Shown: positions 1 to 5,558 of the stretch, piece after piece
How positions within the stretch are numbered: position 1 is the first letter of the stretch
Layout: each line of letters opens with the position of its first letter
DNA from: Kiloniellales bacterium
GTDB lineage: Bacteria; Pseudomonadota; Alphaproteobacteria; Kiloniellales; JAKSBE01
Direction of reading: 5' to 3'
Assembly (NCBI GenBank): GCA_030067055.1
Contig: JASJAL010000193.1
Location: 1-5,895 of the forward strand
DNA length: 5,895 nt
Made by a program: the position numbers and the translations under genes
The notes under the pieces: model-generated
Seen by the model: the letters and a program-made list of their open reading frames with translations, nothing else
Told to the model about the DNA's origin: nothing
The model's database searches: none

Positions 1-345
1 GGAATGCGCCGTCGTCGCCTGGCGCTTGACCTCGGTCCAGCGCTCCCGGTTGCAGGCCAGCCGCAGGCCGCCGTTGCGCTTCCAGCCGGTCGCCTGACCG
101 GTCTCGGCCTCGAGCCGGTCGTAGAGCGCAACGGAGTAGCCGAGCAACTGGGTAATGTTGGCGTTGCTGCGCAGCTGGCCGACCAGGCCGGCGGCGTGAA
201 AGGTGCTGCCCGAGGTCAGCTTGGCACGCTCCAGGACGACGGTCTCGTCCCAACCGAGCTGGCCGAGATGGCAGGCGGTGGAGCAGCCGACGATGCCGCC
301 GCCGATGACCACGGCCTTTGCCTCCTTGGGAAAGTCACCGGTCAT
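1..345 (-). CDS. FAD-dependent dimethylglycine/sarcosine dehydrogenase-like oxidoreductase, N-terminal part (cut by window edge)
   Basis: Only the first 115 residues are visible; the gene continues past the left edge. After a short N-terminus comes a Rossmann dinucleotide-binding fold: beta strand AVVIGGGIVG (G15, G17, G20), then an acidic residue at the end of the second strand (E39 in VVLER), which in this fold holds the FAD ribose. The next motif, SGSTFHAAGL (residues 45-54), is the signature of the dimethylglycine/sarcosine dehydrogenase group, where the histidine (here H50) is the known covalent FAD attachment site. The later stretches LYDRLEAETGQ and GGLRLA also fit this group. Full-length relatives usually carry a C-terminal folate-binding GcvT domain; whether this one does cannot be seen. 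The predicted role is cytoplasmic oxidative N-demethylation of an N-methylated amino acid. The ATG overlaps the upstream phosphotransferase stop (ATGA), suggesting translational coupling. The family is confident; the exact substrate is not. Confidence 0.85.
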   Translation of the reverse strand, partial: MTGDFPKEAKAVVIGGGIVGCSTACHLGQLGWDETVVLERAKLTSGSTFHAAGLVGQLRSNANITQLLGYSVALYDRLEAETGQATGWKRNGGLRLACNRERWTEVKRQATTAHS

Positions 346-1223
346 CCCTGCTCCTTGCGGAAGCCTGCGAGGGCCGTGTGGAAGCCCGCCAGGTTCTCCG
401 CCGTGTAACCTGCGTAGTCGAAGTCGAGGTCTGAATGGATCTCGGAGACCATGCTCCAGAGGGTCTCGCGCAGCAGCGAGGCGCACTTCATCGCGCTATA
501 TCGCCGCCGCAGTTCGTCCGTCACCGGCGCCTCGAAGTAGGTCTCCAGCAGCCAGTCCTCCTGTTCGGGGCTAAGACCGTTGTTCGAGGCGAGTCCACCG
601 AGATCGAAGAGCGGCGAATTGAAGCCGGCGTAGTCCCAGTCGATCAGCCAGACCCGGGTGCCGTCGTCGATGAAGTTGGCGGCCAGGAGGTCGTTGTGGC
701 CGTAGACCAGGTCGATGGGCCCGACGGCCGCCTCCAGGGCCTCGGCCGCGGCCAGCAGCTCCGGCAGCTTGTCGAGGTGCGAGCTATTGCCCTCCTTCAG
801 GGTCGCGGCGTAATCGCGCAGGACGTGGAAGACCCAGAAGATCAAAGCCGGCCCGCGCAGGTGCTTGGGGATCTCGCGGTGGCAGTCGCGGACCAGGGGC
901 AGGATGCGTTCCAGGGTGCCCTGATCGCGGACATCCTCGGCCGCGAGCGTGCGCCCTTCGACGAAGCGCAGCACCAGGGCGCCGGGCTCGGCATGCACCA
1001 CCTCGGGCGAGATGCCGGCCGCAAAGGCCGCGAGGCTCGCGGCCAGCTCGTTGAAGCGCAGCACCTGGTGGACCAGGATGTCGTTGCCGACGCGCACGAC
1101 GTACTTCTCGCCGCCGTCCTCGACCACGAAGTTGACGTTGGTGATGCCGCCGCCCAGGGGCTGCGGATCGACTTCGCCTTTCCAGAGGCCCAGCCCCGCT
1201 GCGAAGCTCTTTGCGTCGGTCAC
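342..1223 (-). CDS. Choline-kinase-type phosphotransferase (APH/choline-ethanolamine kinase fold)
   Basis: A 293-residue protein of the aminoglycoside phosphotransferase/choline kinase superfamily, which moves the ATP gamma-phosphate to a small alcohol or amine-alcohol in the cytoplasm. An N-lobe nucleotide loop LGGGITNVNF (residues 23-32) is followed by the strand KYVVRV (40-45). The catalytic loop is GHNDLLAANFI (175-185), with H176, D178 and N183 in the HxDxxxxN pattern. The metal-binding motif is LIDWDYAG (193-200, D195), and the following FNSPLFDLGGLASNNGLS segment is typical of the choline/ethanolamine/LicA branch rather than drug-resistance enzymes. The length is normal. The start is GTG, supported by a strong Shine-Dalgarno just upstream and by the N-lobe beginning soon after. 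The reading frame stays open far upstream through the permease gene, but that stretch is a compositional shadow. It lies 14 bp after the permease and overlaps the oxidoreductase by 4 bp, so it probably acts on the imported substrate or its product. Choline itself is plausible but unproven. Confidence 0.9.
   Translation of the reverse strand: MTDAKSFAAGLGLWKGEVDPQPLGGGITNVNFVVEDGGEKYVVRVGNDILVHQVLRFNELAASLAAFAAGISPEVVHAEPGALVLRFVEGRTLAAEDVRDQGTLERILPLVRDCHREIPKHLRGPALIFWVFHVLRDYAATLKEGNSSHLDKLPELLAAAEALEAAVGPIDLVYGHNDLLAANFIDDGTRVWLIDWDYAGFNSPLFDLGGLASNNGLSPEQEDWLLETYFEAPVTDELRRRYSAMKCASLLRETLWSMVSEIHSDLDFDYAGYTAENLAGFHTALAGFRKEQG
351..356 (-). promoter_or_regulatory. Ribosome binding site of the FAD oxidoreductase
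   Basis: AAGGAG on the minus strand, five bases before the ATG at 345 and lying inside the last codons of the phosphotransferase. It fixes the start despite the 4-bp gene overlap. Confidence 0.7.
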
Positions 1224-1227
1224 TCCT

Positions 1228-1237
1228 TCACCTCCCC
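1228..1237 (-). promoter_or_regulatory. Ribosome binding site that fixes the GTG start of the phosphotransferase
   Basis: GGGGAGGTGA on the minus strand, directly after the permease stop codon (1240-1238) and four bases before GTG at 1223. The GGAGG core has a 7-base spacer. This strong site decides the start, since the frame is open for about 2 kb further upstream. Confidence 0.8.
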
Positions 1238-3271
1238 TCAGGCAAGACCCAGCCGCCGCTTGGCGCGGCGCGCACCGGCAGAGATCAGGCGGTCGGCAAT
1301 GATCGCGATGAAAGCGACCGACAGCCCGGCAACGATGCCGCGGCCGGTGTCGGCCTTGGTCAAAGCGATGTAGACCTCCTGCCCCAGGTCGCGGGTTCCG
1401 ACCAGGGCCGTGATGACCAGCATCGAAAGCGCCAGCATGATGGTCTGGTTGAGCCCCAGCATGATCTCCGGCAGGGCCAGGGGCAGCTTGACCTTCCACA
1501 GCAGCTGGCGGCGCGTGCAGCCGGCGACGACGCCGGCCTCGATCAGCTGGGGGTCCAGCTCGCGGATGCCGTGCGCGGTGTAGCGCACCGCCGGCGCCAG
1601 GGCGTAGAGGATGACCGCGATCATGGCCGAGAAGTCGCCGACCCGGAACAGCATGACCACCGGGATCAGGTAAACGAAACTGGGCAGGGTCTGCAGCGTG
1701 TCGATGAAGCCACCGATGATCCGGCCAGCCCTTTCGTTCTGCGCGGCGAGGATGCCCAGCGGAATGCCGAGCAGGCCGGCGATCACCACCGAGACGCCGC
1801 AGAGGTAGACCGTGATCATGGCCTTGGGCCAAAGCCCGTTGGCGACGATGAAGAAGGCCAGCAGGACCGTAAGGGCAGCCAGCTTCCAGCGCCCGAGCTG
1901 CCAGCCGGCCACGCCCAGCAGCAGGATCACCCAGGGCCAGGGCAGGCCCAGCAGGAAGCGCTTCACCGGCACCAGGAAGGTGACCAGCATGAAGGTCTTG
2001 ATCGCCTCCAGCTCGTCGAAGAAATTGACATTGATGCTGCGGACCAGGCCTTCCCAGAAGGCGCCCGTCGTCACCTGGGCCTGCGCGGGATAACTCTGCA
2101 GCGCCGGTGCCACGAGGCCGGCAAGGCCGCTGCCGAGAATCACCAGGATGACGGTCGCGCTCCAGGGATGGCGCCGAAGGACGTTCGGCGGCCGCTCCTC
2201 GTGAACAGGCGGCGGGCGCTGTGCGAAGGCCTGGCTCAAGCGGTCGAGCGCGATGGCCAGCACCACGATGGCGACCCCCGCCTCCAGCCCTGCGCCGATG
2301 TCGAGGCGCCGGAGCGAGGCGAGCACGTCGTAGCCCAGGCCGCCGGCGCCGATCATCGAGGCGATGATCACCATGTTGAGCGACAGCATGATGACCTGGT
2401 TGACGCCGACCATGAGTCCCGGCTTGGCGGCGGGCACCAGGACCTTCCATGTCATCTGGCGGCGGCTGCAACCGGCCATGCGGCCGAAGTCCTTGATTTC
2501 CTCCGGCACCGACTTGAGCGCCAGCATGGTGACCCGGACCATGGGCGGCATGGCATAGATGATGGTGGCGACCAGGGCCGCCACCGGGCCGAAGCCGAAG
2601 AGGAAGAGGATCGGCACCAGGTAGGCAAAGATCGGCACGGTCTGCATCAGATCGAGAACCGGCGTGATGGCGCGCTCGAACCAGGGCCAGCGATATCCGG
2701 CGATTCCGAGAAACAGTCCGCCCGCGACGCCGAAGGGCACGGCGATGACGATGGAGGAGAGCGTCACCATGGCGCTGTCCCACTGGCCGAAAATGGCCAG
2801 GTAGCCGAAGCAGAGCCCGACGAAGGCGGCCAGACGCCAGTCGCGCGCGTAGTGCCCCATCGCAACCACCACTGCGATGACTCCGATCCAGGACAACGGC
2901 GGCAGGACCTGCACCGCATCCGAACCCAGGCCCTGGAGAAATCCGGTGGCGAAGAGGCTGACCGCCAGCTCGTAAGGCCGCTCGATCAGCCAGGCCAGGC
3001 CGCGCGTCAGCTCGGTGAAGGTGAAGAGCCCGAAGCTCGCCTCCTCGATCAGCCAGTCCATGAAGGCCGAGATGTCCCGCTTGAGCGAGAGCCGCCAGCC
3101 CGCCGGATACTTCATCGCCCAGCGCGCGCCCAGCGCCGTGGTCCAGGTCTTGCCGTAGGCGGCCAGGACGAAGGAGGCGACCAGCGCCAGCAACCAGAAG
3201 CCGCCGACCGGGCCGATCCGCGGAAAGGCCGGGCTCAGTTGAGCGAGACCGGGTTGCGGCGAGGCGCTCAT
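1238..3271 (-). CDS. Fused two-domain permease of a glycine betaine/choline-type ABC transporter
   Basis: A 677-residue inner-membrane protein with two binding-protein-dependent permease (BPD/MetI-like) domains in tandem. It corresponds to ProW/OpuAB, which is normally a single-domain protein of about 280-350 residues. An N-terminal hydrophobic segment lies near residues 23-39. Domain 1 spans about 165-345 and carries its ATPase-coupling EAA loop at about 261-288 (DFGRMAGCSRRQMTWKVLVP). A proline- and charge-rich linker follows at about 350-370, then further membrane segments (about 372-390, 425-480). Domain 2 spans about 485-665, with its EAA loop at about 577-606 (AGVVAGCTRRQLLWKVKLP). The two halves clearly resemble each other: AGCSRRQ/AGCTRRQ, VNQVIMLSLNM/LNQTIMLALSM, then a GLG/DLG element. 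One polypeptide should therefore supply both membrane halves and pair with two ATPase copies. The ATG overlaps the ATPase stop (ATGA); GGAG lies nine bases upstream. The family is clear; the transported compound is inferred only from relatives. Confidence 0.93.
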   Translation of the reverse strand: MSASPQPGLAQLSPAFPRIGPVGGFWLLALVASFVLAAYGKTWTTALGARWAMKYPAGWRLSLKRDISAFMDWLIEEASFGLFTFTELTRGLAWLIERPYELAVSLFATGFLQGLGSDAVQVLPPLSWIGVIAVVVAMGHYARDWRLAAFVGLCFGYLAIFGQWDSAMVTLSSIVIAVPFGVAGGLFLGIAGYRWPWFERAITPVLDLMQTVPIFAYLVPILFLFGFGPVAALVATIIYAMPPMVRVTMLALKSVPEEIKDFGRMAGCSRRQMTWKVLVPAAKPGLMVGVNQVIMLSLNMVIIASMIGAGGLGYDVLASLRRLDIGAGLEAGVAIVVLAIALDRLSQAFAQRPPPVHEERPPNVLRRHPWSATVILVILGSGLAGLVAPALQSYPAQAQVTTGAFWEGLVRSINVNFFDELEAIKTFMLVTFLVPVKRFLLGLPWPWVILLLGVAGWQLGRWKLAALTVLLAFFIVANGLWPKAMITVYLCGVSVVIAGLLGIPLGILAAQNERAGRIIGGFIDTLQTLPSFVYLIPVVMLFRVGDFSAMIAVILYALAPAVRYTAHGIRELDPQLIEAGVVAGCTRRQLLWKVKLPLALPEIMLGLNQTIMLALSMLVITALVGTRDLGQEVYIALTKADTGRGIVAGLSVAFIAIIADRLISAGARRAKRRLGLA

Positions 3272-4302
3272 GACCTTCCACTCCGCCCGACCAAGACATC
3301 GACCACGGCGGCGCGCCCGATGCTGCCGATTCGCTTCCCGGCATCGTCCAGCACGGCGTGTGGCCGCTCGGCCGCCTCCACCCGATCGGCGATGTCGGCG
3401 ATGCGTTCGGTGACCACGACCTCGCCTGCGGTCTCGCCGGTCGCCTCGCCGGCGGTCATGACCGAGCCCACGGTCAGGACCTTGGCGCGCGGGATATCTC
3501 GGGTGAATTCGGCCACGTAGTCGGTGCTCGGCGCGATCACCAGCTCCTCCGGCGTCCCGGTCTGGATGATCTCGCCGTCCTTCATGATGGCGATGCGGTC
3601 GGCCAGGCGGATGGCCTCGTCGAAGTCGTGGGTGATGAAGACGATGGTCTTGTGCAGCATGTTCTGCAGGCGCAGGAACTCGTCCTGCATCTCGCGCCGG
3701 ATCAGGGGATCGAGCGCAGAGAAGGGCTCGTCCAGGAACCAGAGCTCCGGCTCGACTGCCAGCGAGCGGGCGATGCCGACGCGCTGCTGCTGGCCGCCCG
3801 AAAGCTCGCGCGGGTAGTAGCCCTCGCGCCCGGCCAAGCCGACCAGCTCGACCACCTCGCGGGCCCGGGCCTCGCGCTCGGCCCGCGCCTGGCCCTGCAC
3901 CTCCAGGGGAAAGGCGACGTTGCCGAGCACGGTGAGATGCGGCAGCAGCGCAAAGTGCTGGAAGACCATGCCCATCTTGTGGCGCCGCAGCTCGATCATC
4001 TCGCGCTCGCCGGCGCGCAGCAGGTCCTGTCCGTCGAACAGAACCTCACCGGCAGTCGGTTCGATCAGGCGCGACAAGCAGCGCACCAGGGTCGATTTGC
4101 CGGAGCCCGAGAGCCCCATGATGACGAAGATCTCGCCCTGGCGCACGTCGAGGTGGGCATCGCGCACGGCCTGGATCAGGCCCGCCGCCGCGACCGCCTC
4201 GCGCGTCGGCGCGCCCTCGTGGTCGCGCAGCAAGGCCTCGGCGCCGGGACCGAAGAGCTTCCAGACGCCCCGGCAGGCAAGTTTGACGGGCCTTTCGGTC
4301 AA
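3268..4302 (-). CDS. Glycine betaine/choline-type ABC transporter ATP-binding protein (ProV/OpuAA-like)
   Basis: A 344-residue ATPase that powers import through the downstream permease. The N-terminus VKLACRGVWKLFG and the following insertion (about 20-40) are typical of ProV-type proteins. Walker A is GLSGSGKST (63-71), the Q-loop is GMVFQ (Q115), the ABC signature is LSGGQQQR (167-174), Walker B is LWFLDEP (187-193, E192 catalytic) and the switch histidine is H225 in THD. Every ATPase motif is intact. After the nucleotide-binding domain only about 70 residues remain (271-344, beginning RAKVLTVGSVMT and including PHAVLDDAGKRIGSIG). This resembles one CBS-like unit, shorter than the tandem CBS pair of E. 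coli ProV at about 400 residues. The start codon is TTG at 4302-4300. It was chosen because homology begins within a few residues and no ATG or GTG lies nearby in frame. Its upstream GGGGGG run is a poor ribosome site. A 107-bp gap with a hairpin separates it from the binding-protein gene. Confidence 0.93.
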   Translation of the reverse strand: MTERPVKLACRGVWKLFGPGAEALLRDHEGAPTREAVAAAGLIQAVRDAHLDVRQGEIFVIMGLSGSGKSTLVRCLSRLIEPTAGEVLFDGQDLLRAGEREMIELRRHKMGMVFQHFALLPHLTVLGNVAFPLEVQGQARAEREARAREVVELVGLAGREGYYPRELSGGQQQRVGIARSLAVEPELWFLDEPFSALDPLIRREMQDEFLRLQNMLHKTIVFITHDFDEAIRLADRIAIMKDGEIIQTGTPEELVIAPSTDYVAEFTRDIPRAKVLTVGSVMTAGEATGETAGEVVVTERIADIADRVEAAERPHAVLDDAGKRIGSIGRAAVVDVLVGRSGRS

Positions 4303-4345
4303 GTGCGCCCCCCGGATCCGGCGCCTAGTGTATCGCGGGACGCTC

Positions 4346-4377
4346 GGGCGGACAGGTCTCCCGCAACCTGCCCGCCC
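4346..4377 (-). promoter_or_regulatory. Strong intercistronic hairpin between binding-protein and ATPase genes
   Basis: Read on the minus strand, GGGCGGGCAGGT, an 8-base loop (TGCGGGAG) and ACCTGTCCGCCC form an unbroken 12-bp stem with one G-U pair. On the plus strand the same position would be an A-C mismatch, so the structure is better in the operon transcript. No U-run follows, so it is not a canonical intrinsic terminator. Hairpins placed after the first, highly needed binding-protein gene commonly protect that message from 3' decay or cause partial termination, and that role is inferred here. The remaining bases of the 4303-4409 gap hold only the weak ribosome site of the ATPase. Confidence 0.65.
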
Positions 4378-4409
4378 AGGCCCCTCATCTCTGGGCGAAG
4401 GCCGGCGGC

Positions 4410-5363
4410 CTACTCGATCCAGCCGCGCCAGCGGGCCTCGTTCTTCGCAACCCAGTCGGCGACGACGTCGTCAACCGAACCGCCCTCGAGGTCGACCTTC
4501 ACGATCATGGCGGCCATCTCGTCGTTGCTGACGTTGAAGCCCTTGATCGCCTTGTAGGCGGTCGGCCAGCTGTCCTTCACGCCGACCCAGGCGACCTTCC
4601 AGATCGGCCCGCGCGGCTTGCCGCAGTCATGGGCCAGGTCGGGATTGCTGCCCCAGGCCGGGTCCTGGTAGCACTCCGCCGTGTAGGCCGGGAAGTCGAC
4701 CCACTCGCCCTCGAACTTGGCCGGCGCCCAGTGCGGCGCATAGACCCAGAGCAGGATCGGCGCCTTGCGCTGATAGGCCGATTCCAGCTCGGCGAAAAGC
4801 GCCGCATCGGTGCCGGCGTGCACGACCTCGTAGTCCAGCTCCAGCGCCTCGGCGCGCTCGTCGTCGAAGCCGCCCCAAGTGACCGGGCCGCCGAGATAGC
4901 GGCCGCGCGGCGCGGTCTCAGGGGTCGAGAAGGCCTCGGCGCAGTCGTTCAGCGCCTCCCAATTCGGCAGACCCGGGCATTTCTCCTTCATGTAGGCCGG
5001 ATACCACCACTCCTCGATGGCCTGCATGCCGGTCTCGCCCAGGTTCTCGACCTTGCCGGTCGCCGTGGCCTCGTCCATGGCGTCGCGGCCGGTGGTCTCC
5101 CAGATCTCCATGGCGACGTGCAGGTCGCCGCTCTTCAGGCCGGCGAACTGGGCGATGTAGTCGGCCTGGACGTACTCGACGTTGAGCCCGGCCTTCTTCA
5201 GGACCTCGCCCATCATCTTGGTGGTGATCAGCTGCCCGGTCCAATCGTGCAGGGTCAGCTTGATCGGGTCCTTGGAGTCCGCCGCCATTGCCGGCCCGGA
5301 CAGCACCAGCCCGGCCAAGGCGAGCAAGCCCAGAGCCCCGGCCGTCAGTCCTTGTCGCGTCAT
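4410..5363 (-). CDS. Periplasmic substrate-binding protein, glycine betaine/choline type (ProX/OpuAC family)
   Basis: A 317-residue secreted binding protein that captures the substrate in the periplasm and delivers it to the permease. It has a classical Sec signal peptide: basic MTRQ, hydrophobic core at about 6-22, and a cleavage site after A27 (AMA|AD). No lipobox cysteine is seen, so it should be soluble. The mature chain opens KLTLHDWTGQ and contains EIWETTG (86-92), EEWWYPAYM (117-125) and LLWVYAPHWAPAKF (204-217). These aromatic-rich segments are typical of OpuAC proteins, which bind quaternary ammonium groups in tryptophan/tyrosine cages (candidates W41, W88, W119/W120, W206, W212). 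Four cysteines (C129, C141, C231, C247) could form two disulfides. The ATG at 5363 is supported by GGGGAG nine bases upstream and by the signal peptide; the frame extends further upstream only as a shadow of the divergent regulator. It is the first gene of the operon. Ligand specificity is not readable from the sequence. Confidence 0.93.
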   Translation of the reverse strand: MTRQGLTAGALGLLALAGLVLSGPAMAADSKDPIKLTLHDWTGQLITTKMMGEVLKKAGLNVEYVQADYIAQFAGLKSGDLHVAMEIWETTGRDAMDEATATGKVENLGETGMQAIEEWWYPAYMKEKCPGLPNWEALNDCAEAFSTPETAPRGRYLGGPVTWGGFDDERAEALELDYEVVHAGTDAALFAELESAYQRKAPILLWVYAPHWAPAKFEGEWVDFPAYTAECYQDPAWGSNPDLAHDCGKPRGPIWKVAWVGVKDSWPTAYKAIKGFNVSNDEMAAMIVKVDLEGGSVDDVVADWVAKNEARWRGWIE

Positions 5364-5372
5364 CTCAGAACA

Positions 5373-5378
5373 CTCCCC
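5373..5378 (-). promoter_or_regulatory. Ribosome binding site of the substrate-binding protein
   Basis: GGGGAG on the minus strand with a nine-base spacer to ATG 5363. It supports this start over in-frame upstream codons that would bury the signal peptide. Confidence 0.6.
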
Positions 5379-5450
5379 GTTTGCCTCGTTCTTTTCGCCA
5401 CCCGGCGCCGGCATTGCAGGCTGCCCGGAGGGCCATTTCGCTTCTCGGAG

Positions 5451-5480
5451 ATGATCCGTGGAAAATCCACAGAAAGTCAA
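5451..5480 (-). promoter_or_regulatory. Sigma70-like promoter of the transporter operon
   Basis: On the minus strand TTGACT (5480-5475, five of six consensus bases) is followed after an 18-base spacer by GATCAT (5456-5451, four of six). Transcription would begin near 5444, leaving a leader of about 80 bases before the binding-protein ATG. It lies in the only AT-rich stretch of the window. The 5364-5450 leader shows only small GC-rich palindromes (for example CCGGCGCCGG at 5402-5411) and no recognisable riboswitch. Confidence 0.5.
5458..5470. promoter_or_regulatory. Palindromic operator candidate inside the operon promoter
   Basis: GTGGAAAATCCAC is a perfect 5-bp inverted repeat around AAA. 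It sits exactly between the putative -35 and -10 of the operon promoter, where a bound repressor would block RNA polymerase. The divergent DeoR-type protein is the obvious candidate ligand, by position only. Confidence 0.45.
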
Positions 5481-5514
5481 GGAGATCGCCCATATTTCTG
5501 TGAGTTTATGTGGT
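5468..5514. repeat. TTTCTGTG-type repeats: 8-bp inverted repeat plus a 10-bp-period direct repeat
   Basis: CACAGAAA (5468-5475) and TTTCTGTG (5495-5502) form a perfect 8-bp inverted repeat around a 19-bp centre that includes the operon -35 box. Immediately after the second arm a related unit, TTTATGTGG (5505-5513), follows in direct orientation, ten bases on from TTTCTGTGAG (5495-5504). Two or three half sites on one helical face fit oligomeric DeoR-family repressors, which often bind several repeated elements. The function is inferred. Confidence 0.45.
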
Positions 5515-5519
5515 TTTTC

Positions 5520-5549
5520 TTGGCCCCACCGCCGACCGGAGGCTAGGCT
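5520..5549 (+). promoter_or_regulatory. Weak candidate promoter of the DeoR-type regulator
   Basis: TTGGCC (5520-5525), an 18-base spacer and TAGGCT (5544-5549) make a weak sigma70-like pair (four and three consensus matches). If used, transcription would start about at the ATG (5559), giving a leaderless or nearly leaderless message. That would fit the lack of a properly spaced ribosome site: GGAGG at 5538-5542 is 16 bases away. Confidence 0.25.
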
Positions 5550-5558
5550 GGCCGAGAC

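Noticed and set aside
342..3344. A 1000-codon open frame on the minus strand that would fuse the phosphotransferase to a long N-terminal extension.
   Set aside because: The upstream 700 residues are R/G/A/P/H-rich shadow of the permease gene in another frame, with no domain logic; the phosphotransferase has a GTG start with a strong ribosome site at 1223.
1211..3520. A 769-codon plus-strand open frame antisense to the permease.
   Set aside because: Its D/Q/H/G/R-rich, low-complexity composition is typical of antisense frames in GC-rich genes, and the minus strand here encodes a clear permease with two conserved domains.
4346..4377. Calling the hairpin a rho-independent terminator.
   Set aside because: No U-tract follows on either strand, and the downstream ATPase belongs functionally with the upstream binding protein.
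3358..4557. A 399-codon plus-strand frame across the ATPase and the intercistronic gap.
   Set aside because: Antisense shadow of the ATPase, whose Walker and signature motifs are all intact on the other strand.
5402..5411. The perfect palindrome CCGGCGCCGG in the operon leader as an operator.
   Set aside because: Short GC-only palindromes are expected by chance in DNA this GC-rich, and nothing pairs it with other elements.
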